In this document: piece by piece, positions 1-8,684 of the stretch | Layout of the letters: each line of letters opens with the position of its first letter | Position numbering within the stretch: the stretch's first letter is position 1 | Assembly: GCF_003148465.1 (NCBI RefSeq) | Contig: NZ_QGGI01000004.1 | Coordinates: 115,006 to 179,005, forward strand | Length of the DNA: 64,000 nucleotides | Source: Oceanotoga teriensis | Lineage (GTDB): Bacteria; Thermotogota; Thermotogae; Petrotogales; Petrotogaceae | Direction of reading: 5' to 3' | The notes under the pieces: generated by a model | Databases searched by the model: none | Seen by the model: only the letters and a program-made list of their open reading frames with translations | Told to the model about the DNA's origin: nothing | Position numbers and translations under genes: made by a program

Positions 1-1
1 A

Positions 2-187
2 GGTAAAAATTCATTTGTTGGAAGTAATACATCTTTAGTGGCACCTGTAAATGTTGGAGAGAATTCTATAATAGCTGCAGGATCAGTTATTACAGAAGAT
101 ATTCCTGATTCTACTTTGGCATTTGGAAGGGCCAGACAAATAAATAAAGTGGGAAAGCTTGAAAAAGAAAGAGAGAAGGGAGAGTAA
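2..187 (+). CDS. glmU: GlmU C-terminal end (partial)
   Basis: Only the last 61 codons are present; the gene begins before the window. The reading frame open from base 2 ends at TAA 185-187. It shows left-handed beta-helix hexapeptide spacing (for example [20 protein letters not shown]), followed by a charged tail. This is what the acetyltransferase half of GlmU looks like, the bifunctional enzyme that makes UDP-N-acetylglucosamine for peptidoglycan. Prs follows five bases later, and a glmU-prs pair is a common bacterial arrangement. Another hexapeptide-repeat acyltransferase cannot be excluded from this fragment alone, but context makes GlmU likely. Confidence 0.8.
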   Translation, partial: GKNSFVGSNTSLVAPVNVGENSIIAAGSVITEDIPDSTLAFGRARQINKVGKLEKEREKGE

Positions 188-192
188 GAAAT

Positions 193-1146
193 ATGTCTTT
201 AGTTGGGCGTTCTGAGATGAAAGTTTTTACTGGTAATTCTAACCTGGCTCTTGCTAATAAAATAGTTGAATACATGGGTACCAGATTAGGAGATTGTGAA
301 GTTAAGAAGTTTGCAGATGGAGAAATAAATGTAAAGATAAATGAAACTGTTAGGGGTTATGAAGTTTATATAATTCAGTCTTTATCTAATCCTGTAAATG
401 ATAATCTTATGGAACTTCTTATAATGATTGATGCACTAAAGAGAGCATCAGCGGCTTCTATTTCTGTTATAATTCCTTATTATGGATATGCAAGGCAGGA
501 CAGAAAAGCAAGAGGTAGAGATCCGATAACGGCAAAATTAGTTGCAAATTTATTAACAACAGCTGGTGCTGATAGAGTTGCTACGATAGATCTTCATGCC
601 GAACAAATTCAGGGTTTTTTTGATATACCTCTTGATAATTTATGGAGTTTCCCAGTTTTTGCAAATTATTTTTTGGATGAAGCAAAAATAAATCCAGAAG
701 AGTATGTGGTTGTATCACCTGATGTTGGCGGAGTTAAAAGAGCAAGAAAATTTGCTGAAAAAATTTCTGCACCTCTTGCAATACTCGATAAAAGAAGACC
801 TAAAGATAATGTTGCTGAAATAGTTAATGTTATAGGTAATGTAGAAGGTAAAAAATGTATTATTTTTGATGATTTAATAGATACAGGTGGATCTATAGTT
901 GGTGCAGCTAATGCATTATATGAAAGTGGTGCAAAAAGTATAACCGCATGTGCAACTCATGGCGTTTTTTCAGATGATGCAAAAGAAAAAATGCAAAATT
1001 CACGTCTTGATAAAATTGTTGTTACAGATACAGTATATCATAATGAACTGCCAGAAAAGTTTAAAGTATTATCAGTTGCACCACTTTTTGGTGAAGCTGT
1101 TGTAAGGATAAGAAAAAATTTGTCAGTTAGTATTTTATTTAGATAA
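193..1146 (+). CDS. prs: Ribose-phosphate pyrophosphokinase
   Basis: This enzyme makes PRPP from ribose 5-phosphate and ATP in the cytoplasm, for nucleotide, histidine and tryptophan synthesis. The 317-residue protein has the family length. Visible motifs are RQDRK (residues 101-105, ATP site), DLHAEQIQGFFDIP (133-146) and the PRPP-binding loop DDLIDTGGS (226-234). The start at 193 has a GGGAGAG ribosome site about ten bases upstream; an internal ATG at 217 (MKVFTGNSN) is a possible alternative. It sits between glmU and rplY with short gaps, so it is probably part of one operon that continues to pth. Confidence 0.96.
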   Translation: MSLVGRSEMKVFTGNSNLALANKIVEYMGTRLGDCEVKKFADGEINVKINETVRGYEVYIIQSLSNPVNDNLMELLIMIDALKRASAASISVIIPYYGYARQDRKARGRDPITAKLVANLLTTAGADRVATIDLHAEQIQGFFDIPLDNLWSFPVFANYFLDEAKINPEEYVVVSPDVGGVKRARKFAEKISAPLAILDKRRPKDNVAEIVNVIGNVEGKKCIIFDDLIDTGGSIVGAANALYESGAKSITACATHGVFSDDAKEKMQNSRLDKIVVTDTVYHNELPEKFKVLSVAPLFGEAVVRIRKNLSVSILFR

Positions 1147-1165
1147 AACTTAGGAGGTAAAGACG

Positions 1166-1798
1166 ATGGCGAGAAAATATAATCTTGAAGTAGTCGAAAG
1201 AGATTTAAAGAAAAAAGCAAATGTATTGAGAGCAGAAGGATTTGTACCTGCTGAAGTTTATGGTCCTGCTTTGAAGGAAAATAAACATATAGCTATTGCT
1301 GAAAAAGAAATGTCAAGAATGTTAGAAAAAATAACAGAAGCTTCATTAATTGATTTGGATTTTGGAAATGAAAAAATAACAGTATTTTTAAAAACAATTC
1401 AAAGACATAAAGTTTCAGATAAGCCTATTCATGCTGATTTTTATATTCCAGCTGAAGGACGTAAGATGACATTAAATATTCCATTTGAAGTTGAAGGAGA
1501 TCCAATTGGTGTAACAAGAGATAATGGAGTTATGGAAGTTGTATTATTCGAAATACCTGTTGAAATTCTTCCAAAGGATGTTATTGAAGAAATAAGAATA
1601 GATGTTTCAAATTTAGAAATAAATCAACATATAACAGTTGCTGATATTGCTGAATTAATACCTGAAAATGCAAAAGTTCTTCTTGATGAAGATGAAGTTC
1701 TTGTAACAATCAATAAAAAAGTTGTTTCTGTTGAAGACGAAGAAACTGGTGAAGAATCAGCTGAACCAGAAGTAATCGAAGAAAAAACAGAGGAATAA
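1166..1798 (+). CDS. rplY: 50S ribosomal protein L25/Ctc
   Basis: This is the long (CTC/TL5) form of L25, which binds 5S rRNA in the large ribosomal subunit. The 210-residue protein has an N-terminal L25 beta-barrel (about 1-95) with the typical VPAEVYGP and HADFY stretches. A second CTC domain (about 96-185) follows, then a very acidic tail rich in Glu from about 188. The start follows a strong AGGAGGT. The stop overlaps the start of pth (TAATG), so the two are translationally coupled. Confidence 0.94.
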   Translation: MARKYNLEVVERDLKKKANVLRAEGFVPAEVYGPALKENKHIAIAEKEMSRMLEKITEASLIDLDFGNEKITVFLKTIQRHKVSDKPIHADFYIPAEGRKMTLNIPFEVEGDPIGVTRDNGVMEVVLFEIPVEILPKDVIEEIRIDVSNLEINQHITVADIAELIPENAKVLLDEDEVLVTINKKVVSVEDEETGEESAEPEVIEEKTEE

Positions 1799-2379
1799 TG
1801 AAAAAAATAATCATTGGATTAGGTAATCCGGGTCCACGTTATGTTTTTACAAGACATAACGTGGGCTTTTTAACAGTTGACAGATTCGTGGAACTTAATA
1901 AAAGGTATATAGATTATAAAAAAATATCAGCAAAGACTTTTGAAGGATTTGAAACTAATGAATATGTAATTGTTAAACCAATTACATATATGAATTTATC
2001 TGGTCAATCACTTTTTGAACTCAAAAAAAAATATGGAGAAATAGAAGCACAAAATATTATTGTTGTATATGACGATGTAGAACTCGATTTAGGAAAAATG
2101 AGAATAAGGCCAAAAGGATCTGCTGGAGGTCATAATGGCGTTAAATCTATAATAGGGGCTTTAAATTCAGATGATTTTGCAAGAATAAGAATTGGTGTCA
2201 ATAAAAAACCACCATATATGGATTTAGCAGATTATGTACTTTCTGAATTTTCTAAAAATGAATTAGAAAATATTTATAAAATAATAGATCCCGCTTGTGA
2301 AGCCCTGGAAGAGCTTTTAAATGAAGATGTTCAAAATGTTATGAATAAATTTAATGGTAAAAATTTTTTGGACGCTTGA
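1798..2379 (+). CDS. pth: Peptidyl-tRNA hydrolase
   Basis: Pth releases peptides from peptidyl-tRNA that drops off ribosomes, recycling the tRNA. The 193-residue protein matches the family length. It carries GLGNPG (7-12), the catalytic His in RHNVG (His20) and the downstream block KGSAGGHNG. The ATG overlaps the rplY stop by one base, which fits the common ctc-pth pairing. No clear terminator follows; the next gene has its own extended -10 promoter. Confidence 0.96.
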   Translation: MKKIIIGLGNPGPRYVFTRHNVGFLTVDRFVELNKRYIDYKKISAKTFEGFETNEYVIVKPITYMNLSGQSLFELKKKYGEIEAQNIIVVYDDVELDLGKMRIRPKGSAGGHNGVKSIIGALNSDDFARIRIGVNKKPPYMDLADYVLSEFSKNELENIYKIIDPACEALEELLNEDVQNVMNKFNGKNFLDA

Positions 2380-2398
2380 TATTTTATTGTTGAATTTA

Positions 2399-2407
2399 TG
2401 TTATAAT
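2399..2407 (+). promoter_or_regulatory. Extended -10 promoter before HD-GYP gene
   Basis: The sequence TGTTATAAT is a TGn extended -10 element with a perfect TATAAT (2402-2407), 41 bases before the HD-GYP start. A TTGATA at 2376-2381 is 20 bases upstream, too far for an ideal -35, so the extended element would carry recognition. Confidence 0.5.
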
Positions 2408-2447
2408 TATTACATATAAGATTAACAATTAAGCGGGAGTTAAAATT

Positions 2448-4043
2448 ATGAGATTTAAAAATATTTTTAATAAAACAGCAAGAAATATGACATTACAGAA
2501 TATCTTTCTTGTTGTTACTATAATATTGTTATGGTTTATATTGATATTTTTTACTGGTAGCAAGGTTAGAAATATTTCTAAAAATAATATTAATTCATTT
2601 GATTATGTTATTGATGTTTATAAAAGTAATTTTGATTATTTATTTAAAAATGATATTGGACAACTTCCAGATATTTTTAATGATATTTATATTTTAAATG
2701 ATGGAGAAGAAAATAAAAATTTTGTTTTTAATAGAAGTATTTTTGAAACTCTGAATAAAGAAGATTCTTTATTTTTACATGAAGATAAATTATTTTTGTA
2801 TTTCAATTATACTGATAAAACAGTTGTAGCAGAATTGAACAAGGATAATCTTATTTTTGAAAATAGTCATTTTTTTTACATTTTGAATGAAAATAATGAT
2901 ATTATTATTGGAAATAATATGGATCATGAAGTTAAAATTGGGAGAAATAACTTAAATTTTCAGAAATTTAAATTTTATTTTAATGAAATAAAAAAAATAA
3001 ATAATTTGTTTTTTGTAACATCTATAGATATTTCTTTAGAGTCATATATAATTATTTTTTATACAATATTATCTTTTGGATTATTATTTTGGAATATAAG
3101 AACTAAATATAGATCTTTGAAACTTCTTGGGGATTTTGAGACAGAGTTTTCTCAAATAATAAGTAGTATAGAACTTCTTTTAAAAGAATTAAGAAATTTT
3201 GATAATCAAAGTATTTCAATAATACCTGAAGTGAAATTCGATGGTATTCTTGATAATATTAAGAATAAAGAATTTAAATTCGAAGGATTGAAAGAATTAA
3301 AAGAAGTAGAGGAAATAACCTTAAAAGAATTTATAGAATTACTTGAAAATTTAAGTGCATCTTATGAAGAGATAACATCTTCAAATGATGAACTTGAAAG
3401 TCTTTATAGAGAACTTGAAAAGACATATAATAAACTTGAAGATACGTATATTAATTTTTCTAAAAAATTGTCTAAAATAGCTGAAAAATATGATGATATA
3501 ACTGGTAAACATATTGAAAGAGTTGCAGAATACTCTGTTTTTATAAGTCAACAATTGAATATGAATACTTCTTTTACCGATAAAATTCATTATTTTGCCC
3601 CTTTACATGATATAGGGAAACTCCTGATAGATAAAAAAATTTTGAATAAAGAAGGAAGATTGACAAAAGAAGAGTTTGAAGAAATGAAGAAACATACTCT
3701 TTATGCAGCTGAAATTCTTGGTGATGATGAAGAGTTTGAATTTGCAAAAAATATAGCTTTGTACCATCATGAAAAGTATAATGGCAAAGGTTATCCTTTT
3801 AATAAATCTGGAGAAGAAATACCTTTAGAAGCAAGAATTATATCTTTGGCAGATGTTTATGATTCTTTAAGATCTCCAAGAAGTTATAAACCTTCTTTTT
3901 CGCATGAAAAAGCTTATGATATAATTGTAAATGGAGATTGGAAAACATCGCCAGATGATTTTGATCCTAAAATAATGAAAATTTTTAAAGAAAATCATGA
4001 AAAATTTAATGAAATATATGAATCATATAAAGAAGACATTTAA
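2448..4043 (+). CDS. Membrane HD-GYP cyclic-di-GMP phosphodiesterase
   Basis: The predicted role is hydrolysis of cyclic di-GMP in response to a signal sensed outside the membrane. A transmembrane helix near residues 18-38 and a second near 202-220 bracket an extracytoplasmic sensor region. A coiled-coil-prone linker (about 280-345, rich in Glu, Leu and Lys) leads to the HD-GYP domain. The HD pair is at 387-388 (LHDIGK), and the HHE...NGKGYP motif begins at His440. The GYP signature is intact, so activity is expected. No GGDEF partner is encoded in this window. The ligand of the sensor domain cannot be told from sequence. Confidence 0.9.
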   Translation: MRFKNIFNKTARNMTLQNIFLVVTIILLWFILIFFTGSKVRNISKNNINSFDYVIDVYKSNFDYLFKNDIGQLPDIFNDIYILNDGEENKNFVFNRSIFETLNKEDSLFLHEDKLFLYFNYTDKTVVAELNKDNLIFENSHFFYILNENNDIIIGNNMDHEVKIGRNNLNFQKFKFYFNEIKKINNLFFVTSIDISLESYIIIFYTILSFGLLFWNIRTKYRSLKLLGDFETEFSQIISSIELLLKELRNFDNQSISIIPEVKFDGILDNIKNKEFKFEGLKELKEVEEITLKEFIELLENLSASYEEITSSNDELESLYRELEKTYNKLEDTYINFSKKLSKIAEKYDDITGKHIERVAEYSVFISQQLNMNTSFTDKIHYFAPLHDIGKLLIDKKILNKEGRLTKEEFEEMKKHTLYAAEILGDDEEFEFAKNIALYHHEKYNGKGYPFNKSGEEIPLEARIISLADVYDSLRSPRSYKPSFSHEKAYDIIVNGDWKTSPDDFDPKIMKIFKENHEKFNEIYESYKEDI

Positions 4044-4056
4044 TGTCTTCTTTTTT
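4029..4056 (+). terminator. Terminator after HD-GYP gene
   Basis: Inverted repeat AGAAGACATT/ATGTCTTCT followed by six or more T. The stop codon of the HD-GYP gene lies in the loop. Confidence 0.8.
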
Positions 4057-4137
4057 AATTCTATTTTTAAAAGTATCTTGAGTATGATAGAATAATTATA
4101 TAAGATGATTATTTTAAATAAGGCAATAGGTGATATT

Positions 4138-5562
4138 ATGGATGATTATAAAAGAGATAAAGTAATGGTTTTTAATGATACAGGAGAAGAGATAAGGGTC
4201 GCTTTGTTAGAAAATAATATACTTTCTGAGATCTTCTTTGAAGATATAGAAGCGGATAAAAATTCTGGGAAAATATTTATAGGAAGAATAGAAAATGAAG
4301 TTACAGGCCTTGAAGCTTTTTTTGTAAATATAGGCATGAAAAAAAATGGTTTTTTAAGATTTAAAGATCTTGTAGGATTACCCAATGAATACAAACGTGG
4401 TGACAATGTTATAGTACAAGTTAGAAAGGATGGTAATTCAAGAAAAGGTCCCCAACTTTCCATGCAAATAAATATACCAGGTAATTACACTGTTTATATG
4501 CCTTATGGTGAGGGAAGTATTGGTATATCGAGAAAAATAACAGAACAAAGTGAGAGGGATAGAATAAGAGAGATAGCTGAAGATATAATGTATGAAACTG
4601 AAGGTTTGATTTTTAGAACTAATTGTCAAGGAATTGATAGGGAAACCATAAACGAAGAGGTACTTAAGTTAAGAAGAATAATGCATAAGATTTTATTAGA
4701 TTATAAAGATTCAAATAAACCGGGACTTCTTTATTCTGAAGAAGATTTTGTTGATTATGTTCTCAGAGAAAGATTAGATTCAGCTGTTTCAAGAATAGTT
4801 ATGGATTCTAAAGAATTATATCTTAAAATAAGGAGAAAAATAGATAAAATAGATTTTTCTCCAGTATTGGAATTAAAAACAAAAGATTCATTTAATTATT
4901 ATGATATATATTTACAAATAAATGATATATTTGCCAGAAAAATAGATTTAAAAAGTGGTGGAACCATAACAATAGATAAAACTGAAGCTATGACTGTTAT
5001 AGACATAGATTCAGCGGGAAATATAAAAGGTGAAAATATCGAAGAAACTTCTTTTTCTACAAATATGGAAGCAGCTCGAGAAATAATGAGACAATTGAGG
5101 TTAAGAAATATAGCAGGTATCATAATAGTTGATTTTATAGATATGTACAATGAAAAACATAAACAAGCTATAATAGAATTAATATCCTATGAATTAAGAA
5201 AAGATAAGGCTAGAGTTACTATAGTTGGATTTACAGAACTTGGACTACTTGAGTTGACAAGGAAAAGAACAAGTCCTTCAATAGATTCTTTAATATATAC
5301 TCCTTGTCCAGTTTGTCATGGTACAGGAAGAGTTTCAGCCCCATCTGTAGTTTATAATAGGATGATTCAAGAAGTTGAAGATTCTTTAAAAGAACTATCA
5401 GAACATGATATAAAACAAGTTTTAGTCAGTATTCATCATAATTTGTCTGGATATGTCACTCCAGAAATAAAAGCAAAACTTGAAGAAAAGACTGGTACAA
5501 AGATTAAATTTGAATTTAATTGGACAGATCCAAATACATACAATATAAGATATAAAAAATAG
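4138..5562 (+). CDS. rng: Ribonuclease G/E family protein
   Basis: This is an endoribonuclease of the RNase E/G family, acting in rRNA maturation and mRNA decay. It has an N-terminal S1-like RNA-binding region, the catalytic metal-site segments VIDIDSAG (Asp289) and IVDFIDM (Asp332), and the zinc-link CPVCHGTG (Cys390 and Cys393). At 475 residues it matches the short RNase G form without the RNase E scaffold tail. The frame is open from 4105, but the ATG at 4138 is chosen because AGGTGAT sits just before it. The next gene begins eight bases after its stop. Confidence 0.93.
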   Translation: MDDYKRDKVMVFNDTGEEIRVALLENNILSEIFFEDIEADKNSGKIFIGRIENEVTGLEAFFVNIGMKKNGFLRFKDLVGLPNEYKRGDNVIVQVRKDGNSRKGPQLSMQINIPGNYTVYMPYGEGSIGISRKITEQSERDRIREIAEDIMYETEGLIFRTNCQGIDRETINEEVLKLRRIMHKILLDYKDSNKPGLLYSEEDFVDYVLRERLDSAVSRIVMDSKELYLKIRRKIDKIDFSPVLELKTKDSFNYYDIYLQINDIFARKIDLKSGGTITIDKTEAMTVIDIDSAGNIKGENIEETSFSTNMEAAREIMRQLRLRNIAGIIIVDFIDMYNEKHKQAIIELISYELRKDKARVTIVGFTELGLLELTRKRTSPSIDSLIYTPCPVCHGTGRVSAPSVVYNRMIQEVEDSLKELSEHDIKQVLVSIHHNLSGYVTPEIKAKLEEKTGTKIKFEFNWTDPNTYNIRYKK

Positions 5563-5570
5563 GTGATAAG

Positions 5571-6821
5571 ATGAAATTTATTAAAGGTATTATTATTATT
5601 ATTTTAGTTTTTATAGCAATTATGCTATTTATAAGTGTTTTTAATGTTTTTAATTCTAAGAATTATAGATCTCATGAAAATATAACCTCTAAAACGGCTT
5701 ATGAAAGACAAAATTTTGTCGACTATATACAAAACCCAGATATAATAAAAAATGTTTCTAATAGTTATTATTTTAAAACAATTCAGGACAAAGGAATTGT
5801 TTTTAATAAAGTAAAAAATATAAACAATGAGAAATATGCTGTATTGGGGTATGGAGATAATAATAATTTGTTATATGAATTTGATATTGAAGGAAATATT
5901 CAAAAAAAGTTTTTAATAGAAAGTGGATATGTTAGATTTTATGATTTTGCTTATAAAAATGGAAGTTATATATTTGTAGGTGAAAAAGGTCAAAAACCTT
6001 ATATTTTGAGTATAGATTCAAATGGAGGAAAGACTTGGTCTAATATATTTCAAAAAGATGGTAGATTTTATGTAGTGAATTCCACACTTGATGGATTTAT
6101 CGTTGGAGGATATTCTAAAAAAGATGATAATAGACAAGCTTATATTGCAGAGTTGAATTCTATAGGTAATAAAATTTGGGATTCGGAATATGGTAGAGAA
6201 GATGCCGAAGAAATAAAAGATATATATGTAAATCCTAATTATATTGTTGCTGTTGGAGTTACAAATTCTAATCCTAAAAAACAAAATGATATATTGATAT
6301 TAAAATATAGCCGAGAAGGTGTTTTAAAGTTCGATGGTGAGTATGGGAACTCTATTTATGATGAATTTACCACATCTGCTATTATAGACGAGAATAACAA
6401 ATTATATGTGTCTGGATACATAGTTCCAGAAAATCAAAGTACATGGAAACCATTTTTGTTAAAAACTGTTTCTGATATAGAAAGAGATGGTCAGGTAAAA
6501 CCAGAATTTTTTGAGACGAAAGCCGTTCAAAATTTATCAAGAATATTAGAGATGAAGAAAATAGGAGAAAGAATTTATACGGCTGGATTTTCAGTTGAAA
6601 AATGGCCAGACTATGATGGATTTATAAAAATAATGAATTTAAATGGAAATCTTATAGAACAAAAAATATTTGGCACAGAAAATGAAGATAGAATATATTC
6701 TTTTGATATTGCAGAAGATCATTCTATAATAGCTGTTGGATATCAAAGTGCTGGAAACACTGTTTATCCGCTGATTTTAAAGACTGACTCTAATTATAGA
6801 TTGCCTGGATATGAGAAATGA
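5571..6821 (+). CDS. Membrane-anchored propeller-like protein
   Basis: I do not recognise a named family. The 416-residue protein begins with one strongly hydrophobic segment (about 5-28) with no lipobox, so it is probably an uncleaved signal anchor with the rest outside the cytoplasm. The remainder has repeating beta-rich units with patterns such as IVGGYSK...AYIAELN, VAVGVTNS...ILILKYS and YVSGYI. Together they look like blades of a beta-propeller of the kind found in PQQ- or SBBP-repeat proteins. It follows rng by eight bases with an AGGTGATAAG ribosome site, so it is probably co-transcribed. No catalytic residues stand out. Confidence 0.7.
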   Translation: MKFIKGIIIIILVFIAIMLFISVFNVFNSKNYRSHENITSKTAYERQNFVDYIQNPDIIKNVSNSYYFKTIQDKGIVFNKVKNINNEKYAVLGYGDNNNLLYEFDIEGNIQKKFLIESGYVRFYDFAYKNGSYIFVGEKGQKPYILSIDSNGGKTWSNIFQKDGRFYVVNSTLDGFIVGGYSKKDDNRQAYIAELNSIGNKIWDSEYGREDAEEIKDIYVNPNYIVAVGVTNSNPKKQNDILILKYSREGVLKFDGEYGNSIYDEFTTSAIIDENNKLYVSGYIVPENQSTWKPFLLKTVSDIERDGQVKPEFFETKAVQNLSRILEMKKIGERIYTAGFSVEKWPDYDGFIKIMNLNGNLIEQKIFGTENEDRIYSFDIAEDHSIIAVGYQSAGNTVYPLILKTDSNYRLPGYEK

Positions 6822-6866
6822 AACGAAAAAGAAAAAATAATTAAGGTACTCGTTACAACTTGTAAC

Positions 6867-6895
6867 TTGACAGATTTTAATTCTTAGGTTATAAT
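6867..6895 (+). promoter_or_regulatory. Consensus promoter of the tRNA operon
   Basis: A perfect TTGACA (6867-6872) and a perfect TATAAT (6890-6895) are 17 bases apart. This is the best sigma-A promoter in the window and points at the three tRNA genes starting at 6971. Confidence 0.92.
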
Positions 6896-6970
6896 AAATA
6901 TCGGTTAGCGAATGAAACGAGCGAAACAAAAGAAACAAGCTTCAAGTAATGAAGTTAACCACTATGCAGT

Positions 6971-7046
6971 GACCCGCTAGCTCAGATGGTAGAGCATTTG
7001 ACTTTTAATCAAAGGGCCCTGGGTTCGAGTCCCAGGCGGGTCACCA
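6971..7046 (+). tRNA. tRNA-Lys (TTT)
   Basis: The acceptor arms GACCCGC and GCGGGTC pair fully, and CCA is encoded. The anticodon loop is CTTTTAA with anticodon TTT at 7004-7006. The T arm carries GGTTCGAGTCC. It is the first of three clustered tRNAs. Confidence 0.96.
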
Positions 7047-7064
7047 TTTTTTTATATCTAAAGG

Positions 7065-7149
<85 letters not shown>

Positions 7150-7155
7150 AAGCAT

Positions 7156-7230
7156 GCGGAAATAGCTCAGCGGTAGAGCACTTGCTTGCCAAGCAAGGGG
7201 TCGCGGGTTCAAATCCCGTTTTCCGCTCCA
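7156..7230 (+). tRNA. tRNA-Gly (GCC)
   Basis: The acceptor GCGGAAA pairs with TTTCCGC, and CCA is encoded. The anticodon loop TTGCCAA carries GCC. It starts six bases after tRNA-Leu and is last in the transcript. Confidence 0.96.
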
Positions 7231-7234
7231 AAAT

Positions 7235-7264
7235 AAACGAAAGCATAATTGCTTTCGTTTTTTT
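7235..7264 (+). terminator. Terminator of tRNA operon
   Basis: Hairpin AAACGAAAGCA/TGCTTTCGTTT with a four-base loop, followed by a T-rich run, directly after tRNA-Gly. Confidence 0.88.
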
Positions 7265-7362
7265 ATTTTATTTTTTATTTCACATAATTTCACATAATTA
7301 GAACATTTTTCTGCCAATCTTTTTTTTTATAATATAAATGAAAATAAAAGGAGGCGGATTTT

Positions 7363-7950
7363 ATGAAGAAGATTTTATTAGTTGGTGCTGTTATTGGATT
7401 AATAAGTTTATTTGCATTTGCAGGTTATATGGGATATAAAGGCGATTCAAGGAATTATGGTGATTTTGATAAAACATTTAGTTATGGAAGTAGATCATGT
7501 CATGATTATTATGATAATTCATATGGCAGAAATATGATGAATGATGATAGAAGGTATGATATGAGAAATAATATGGGATATAGAAGTGATGATAGAAGAT
7601 ATGATATGAAAAATAATATGGGATATAGAAGTGATGATAGAAATTTTAATAATTATTCGCATATGAAGAATAACTCTTATAGTGATTTACTCGTAGAGAA
7701 ATATTTACCAGAAAGATTAGATGAATACAAAGATTTAAAAGAACAAAAGATTTCATTGATGGAAGAGATGAGAGGTTTAAGATTTAGAGATTATAATGAT
7801 AATTATAGAGGATATCAACATATGGAAGATTTAAATATTGCTTTAGATAATGATGATGATGAACAAATAAAAAATATTTTGAATGAAATGATTAATGAAC
7901 AAAAAGAAAGAATAAAAGATATGCAAGATTTTTTAAATGAGAATAAATAA
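7363..7950 (+). CDS. Small exported protein with tandem repeat
   Basis: I do not recognise the family. The protein has 195 residues with a signal peptide or signal anchor (about 1-21, KKILLVGAVIGLISLFAFAG). A polar middle rich in Asn, Asp, Tyr, Arg and Met contains two copies of a 15-residue unit (near 62-91, NNMGYRSDD in each). A C-terminal helical charged part has LPERLDEYKDLKEQKISLME. A two-component system follows immediately. Small exported helical proteins beside such systems (the Spy/CpxP/ZraP type) act as envelope-stress chaperones or metal buffers, so a similar accessory role is possible. This rests on architecture and context only. Confidence 0.72.
   Translation: MKKILLVGAVIGLISLFAFAGYMGYKGDSRNYGDFDKTFSYGSRSCHDYYDNSYGRNMMNDDRRYDMRNNMGYRSDDRRYDMKNNMGYRSDDRNFNNYSHMKNNSYSDLLVEKYLPERLDEYKDLKEQKISLMEEMRGLRFRDYNDNYRGYQHMEDLNIALDNDDDEQIKNILNEMINEQKERIKDMQDFLNENK
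7546..7635 (+). repeat. Two tandem 45-bp repeats inside CDS
   Basis: Two copies of a 45-base unit (7546-7590 and 7591-7635) differ at only two positions, then a third decays after GATAGAA. They encode the 15-residue repeat of the exported protein. The near-identity at DNA level indicates recent duplication. Confidence 0.9.
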
Positions 7951-7976
7951 TATATAATAGAAGTAAATTAATCAAT

Positions 7977-8004
7977 GCTCAGAATTTAAAATTCTGAGCT
8001 TTTT
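7977..8004 (+). terminator. Terminator between repeat protein and response regulator
   Basis: GCTCAGAATT/AATTCTGAGC hairpin followed by five T (8000-8004). It lies 12 bases before the response regulator start, so read-through may couple the genes at reduced level. Confidence 0.78.
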
Positions 8005-8015
8005 GAGGTGATAGT

Positions 8016-8684
8016 ATGAACTATAAAATTTATCTTCTTGAAGATGAAGAAAATTTAAATACTATACTAAAAAGTTATCTTGAAAAAGAAGGTTGGGAAG
8101 TTAAAAGTTTTTTAAAAGGATTTGATGCTGAAAAATATATAGAAGATAAACCAGATTTGTGGATACTCGATATAATGTTACCGGATACTGATGGATTTGA
8201 GTTTATAAAAAAAATAAAAAATTTTGATAATACTACTCCCGTTATTTTTATATCAGCGAGAGACACTCAAATAGATAGAGTTGTTGGCCTTGATATGGGA
8301 TCTGATGATTATCTTTCAAAACCTTTTATGCCGAGAGAACTTATTATAAGAGCAAAAAATCTTTTAAATAGAGTTTATGGACATAGCTTAGTAGATAAAA
8401 TTATAGATCTTGGAAATATAAAAATAGATCCATTAAAAAGAATTATAATAGATTCCGGAGTAGAAATAGAATTAACTTCTAAAGAATTTGATATGGTTTA
8501 TTATTTATCTAAAAATGCTGGAAATGCTTTTTCACGTGAAAAATTATTAGATGAGATATGGGGAAAAGATTATTTTGGCTCAGATAGAGTAGTTGATGAT
8601 TTAATAAGACGGCTCAGAAAAAAAGTTATTAATTTGAATATAGAATCAATATATGGATATGGATATAGAGTATCTAAATCATGA
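8016..8684 (+). CDS. OmpR/PhoB-type response regulator
   Basis: This is the transcription-factor half of a two-component system. The receiver domain (about 1-120) has the acidic pair at Glu9-Asp10, the phosphoacceptor Asp52 in ILDIMLPD, and the conserved Lys102 in SKPF. A winged-helix DNA-binding domain fills about 128-222 (LTSKEFDMVYYLSKN, VDDLIRRLRKK, YGYGYRV). The start follows GAGGTGAT. It overlaps the kinase gene by four bases (ATGA). The neighbouring exported protein at 7363 is a plausible target or partner. Confidence 0.94.
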   Translation: MNYKIYLLEDEENLNTILKSYLEKEGWEVKSFLKGFDAEKYIEDKPDLWILDIMLPDTDGFEFIKKIKNFDNTTPVIFISARDTQIDRVVGLDMGSDDYLSKPFMPRELIIRAKNLLNRVYGHSLVDKIIDLGNIKIDPLKRIIIDSGVEIELTSKEFDMVYYLSKNAGNAFSREKLLDEIWGKDYFGSDRVVDDLIRRLRKKVINLNIESIYGYGYRVSKS

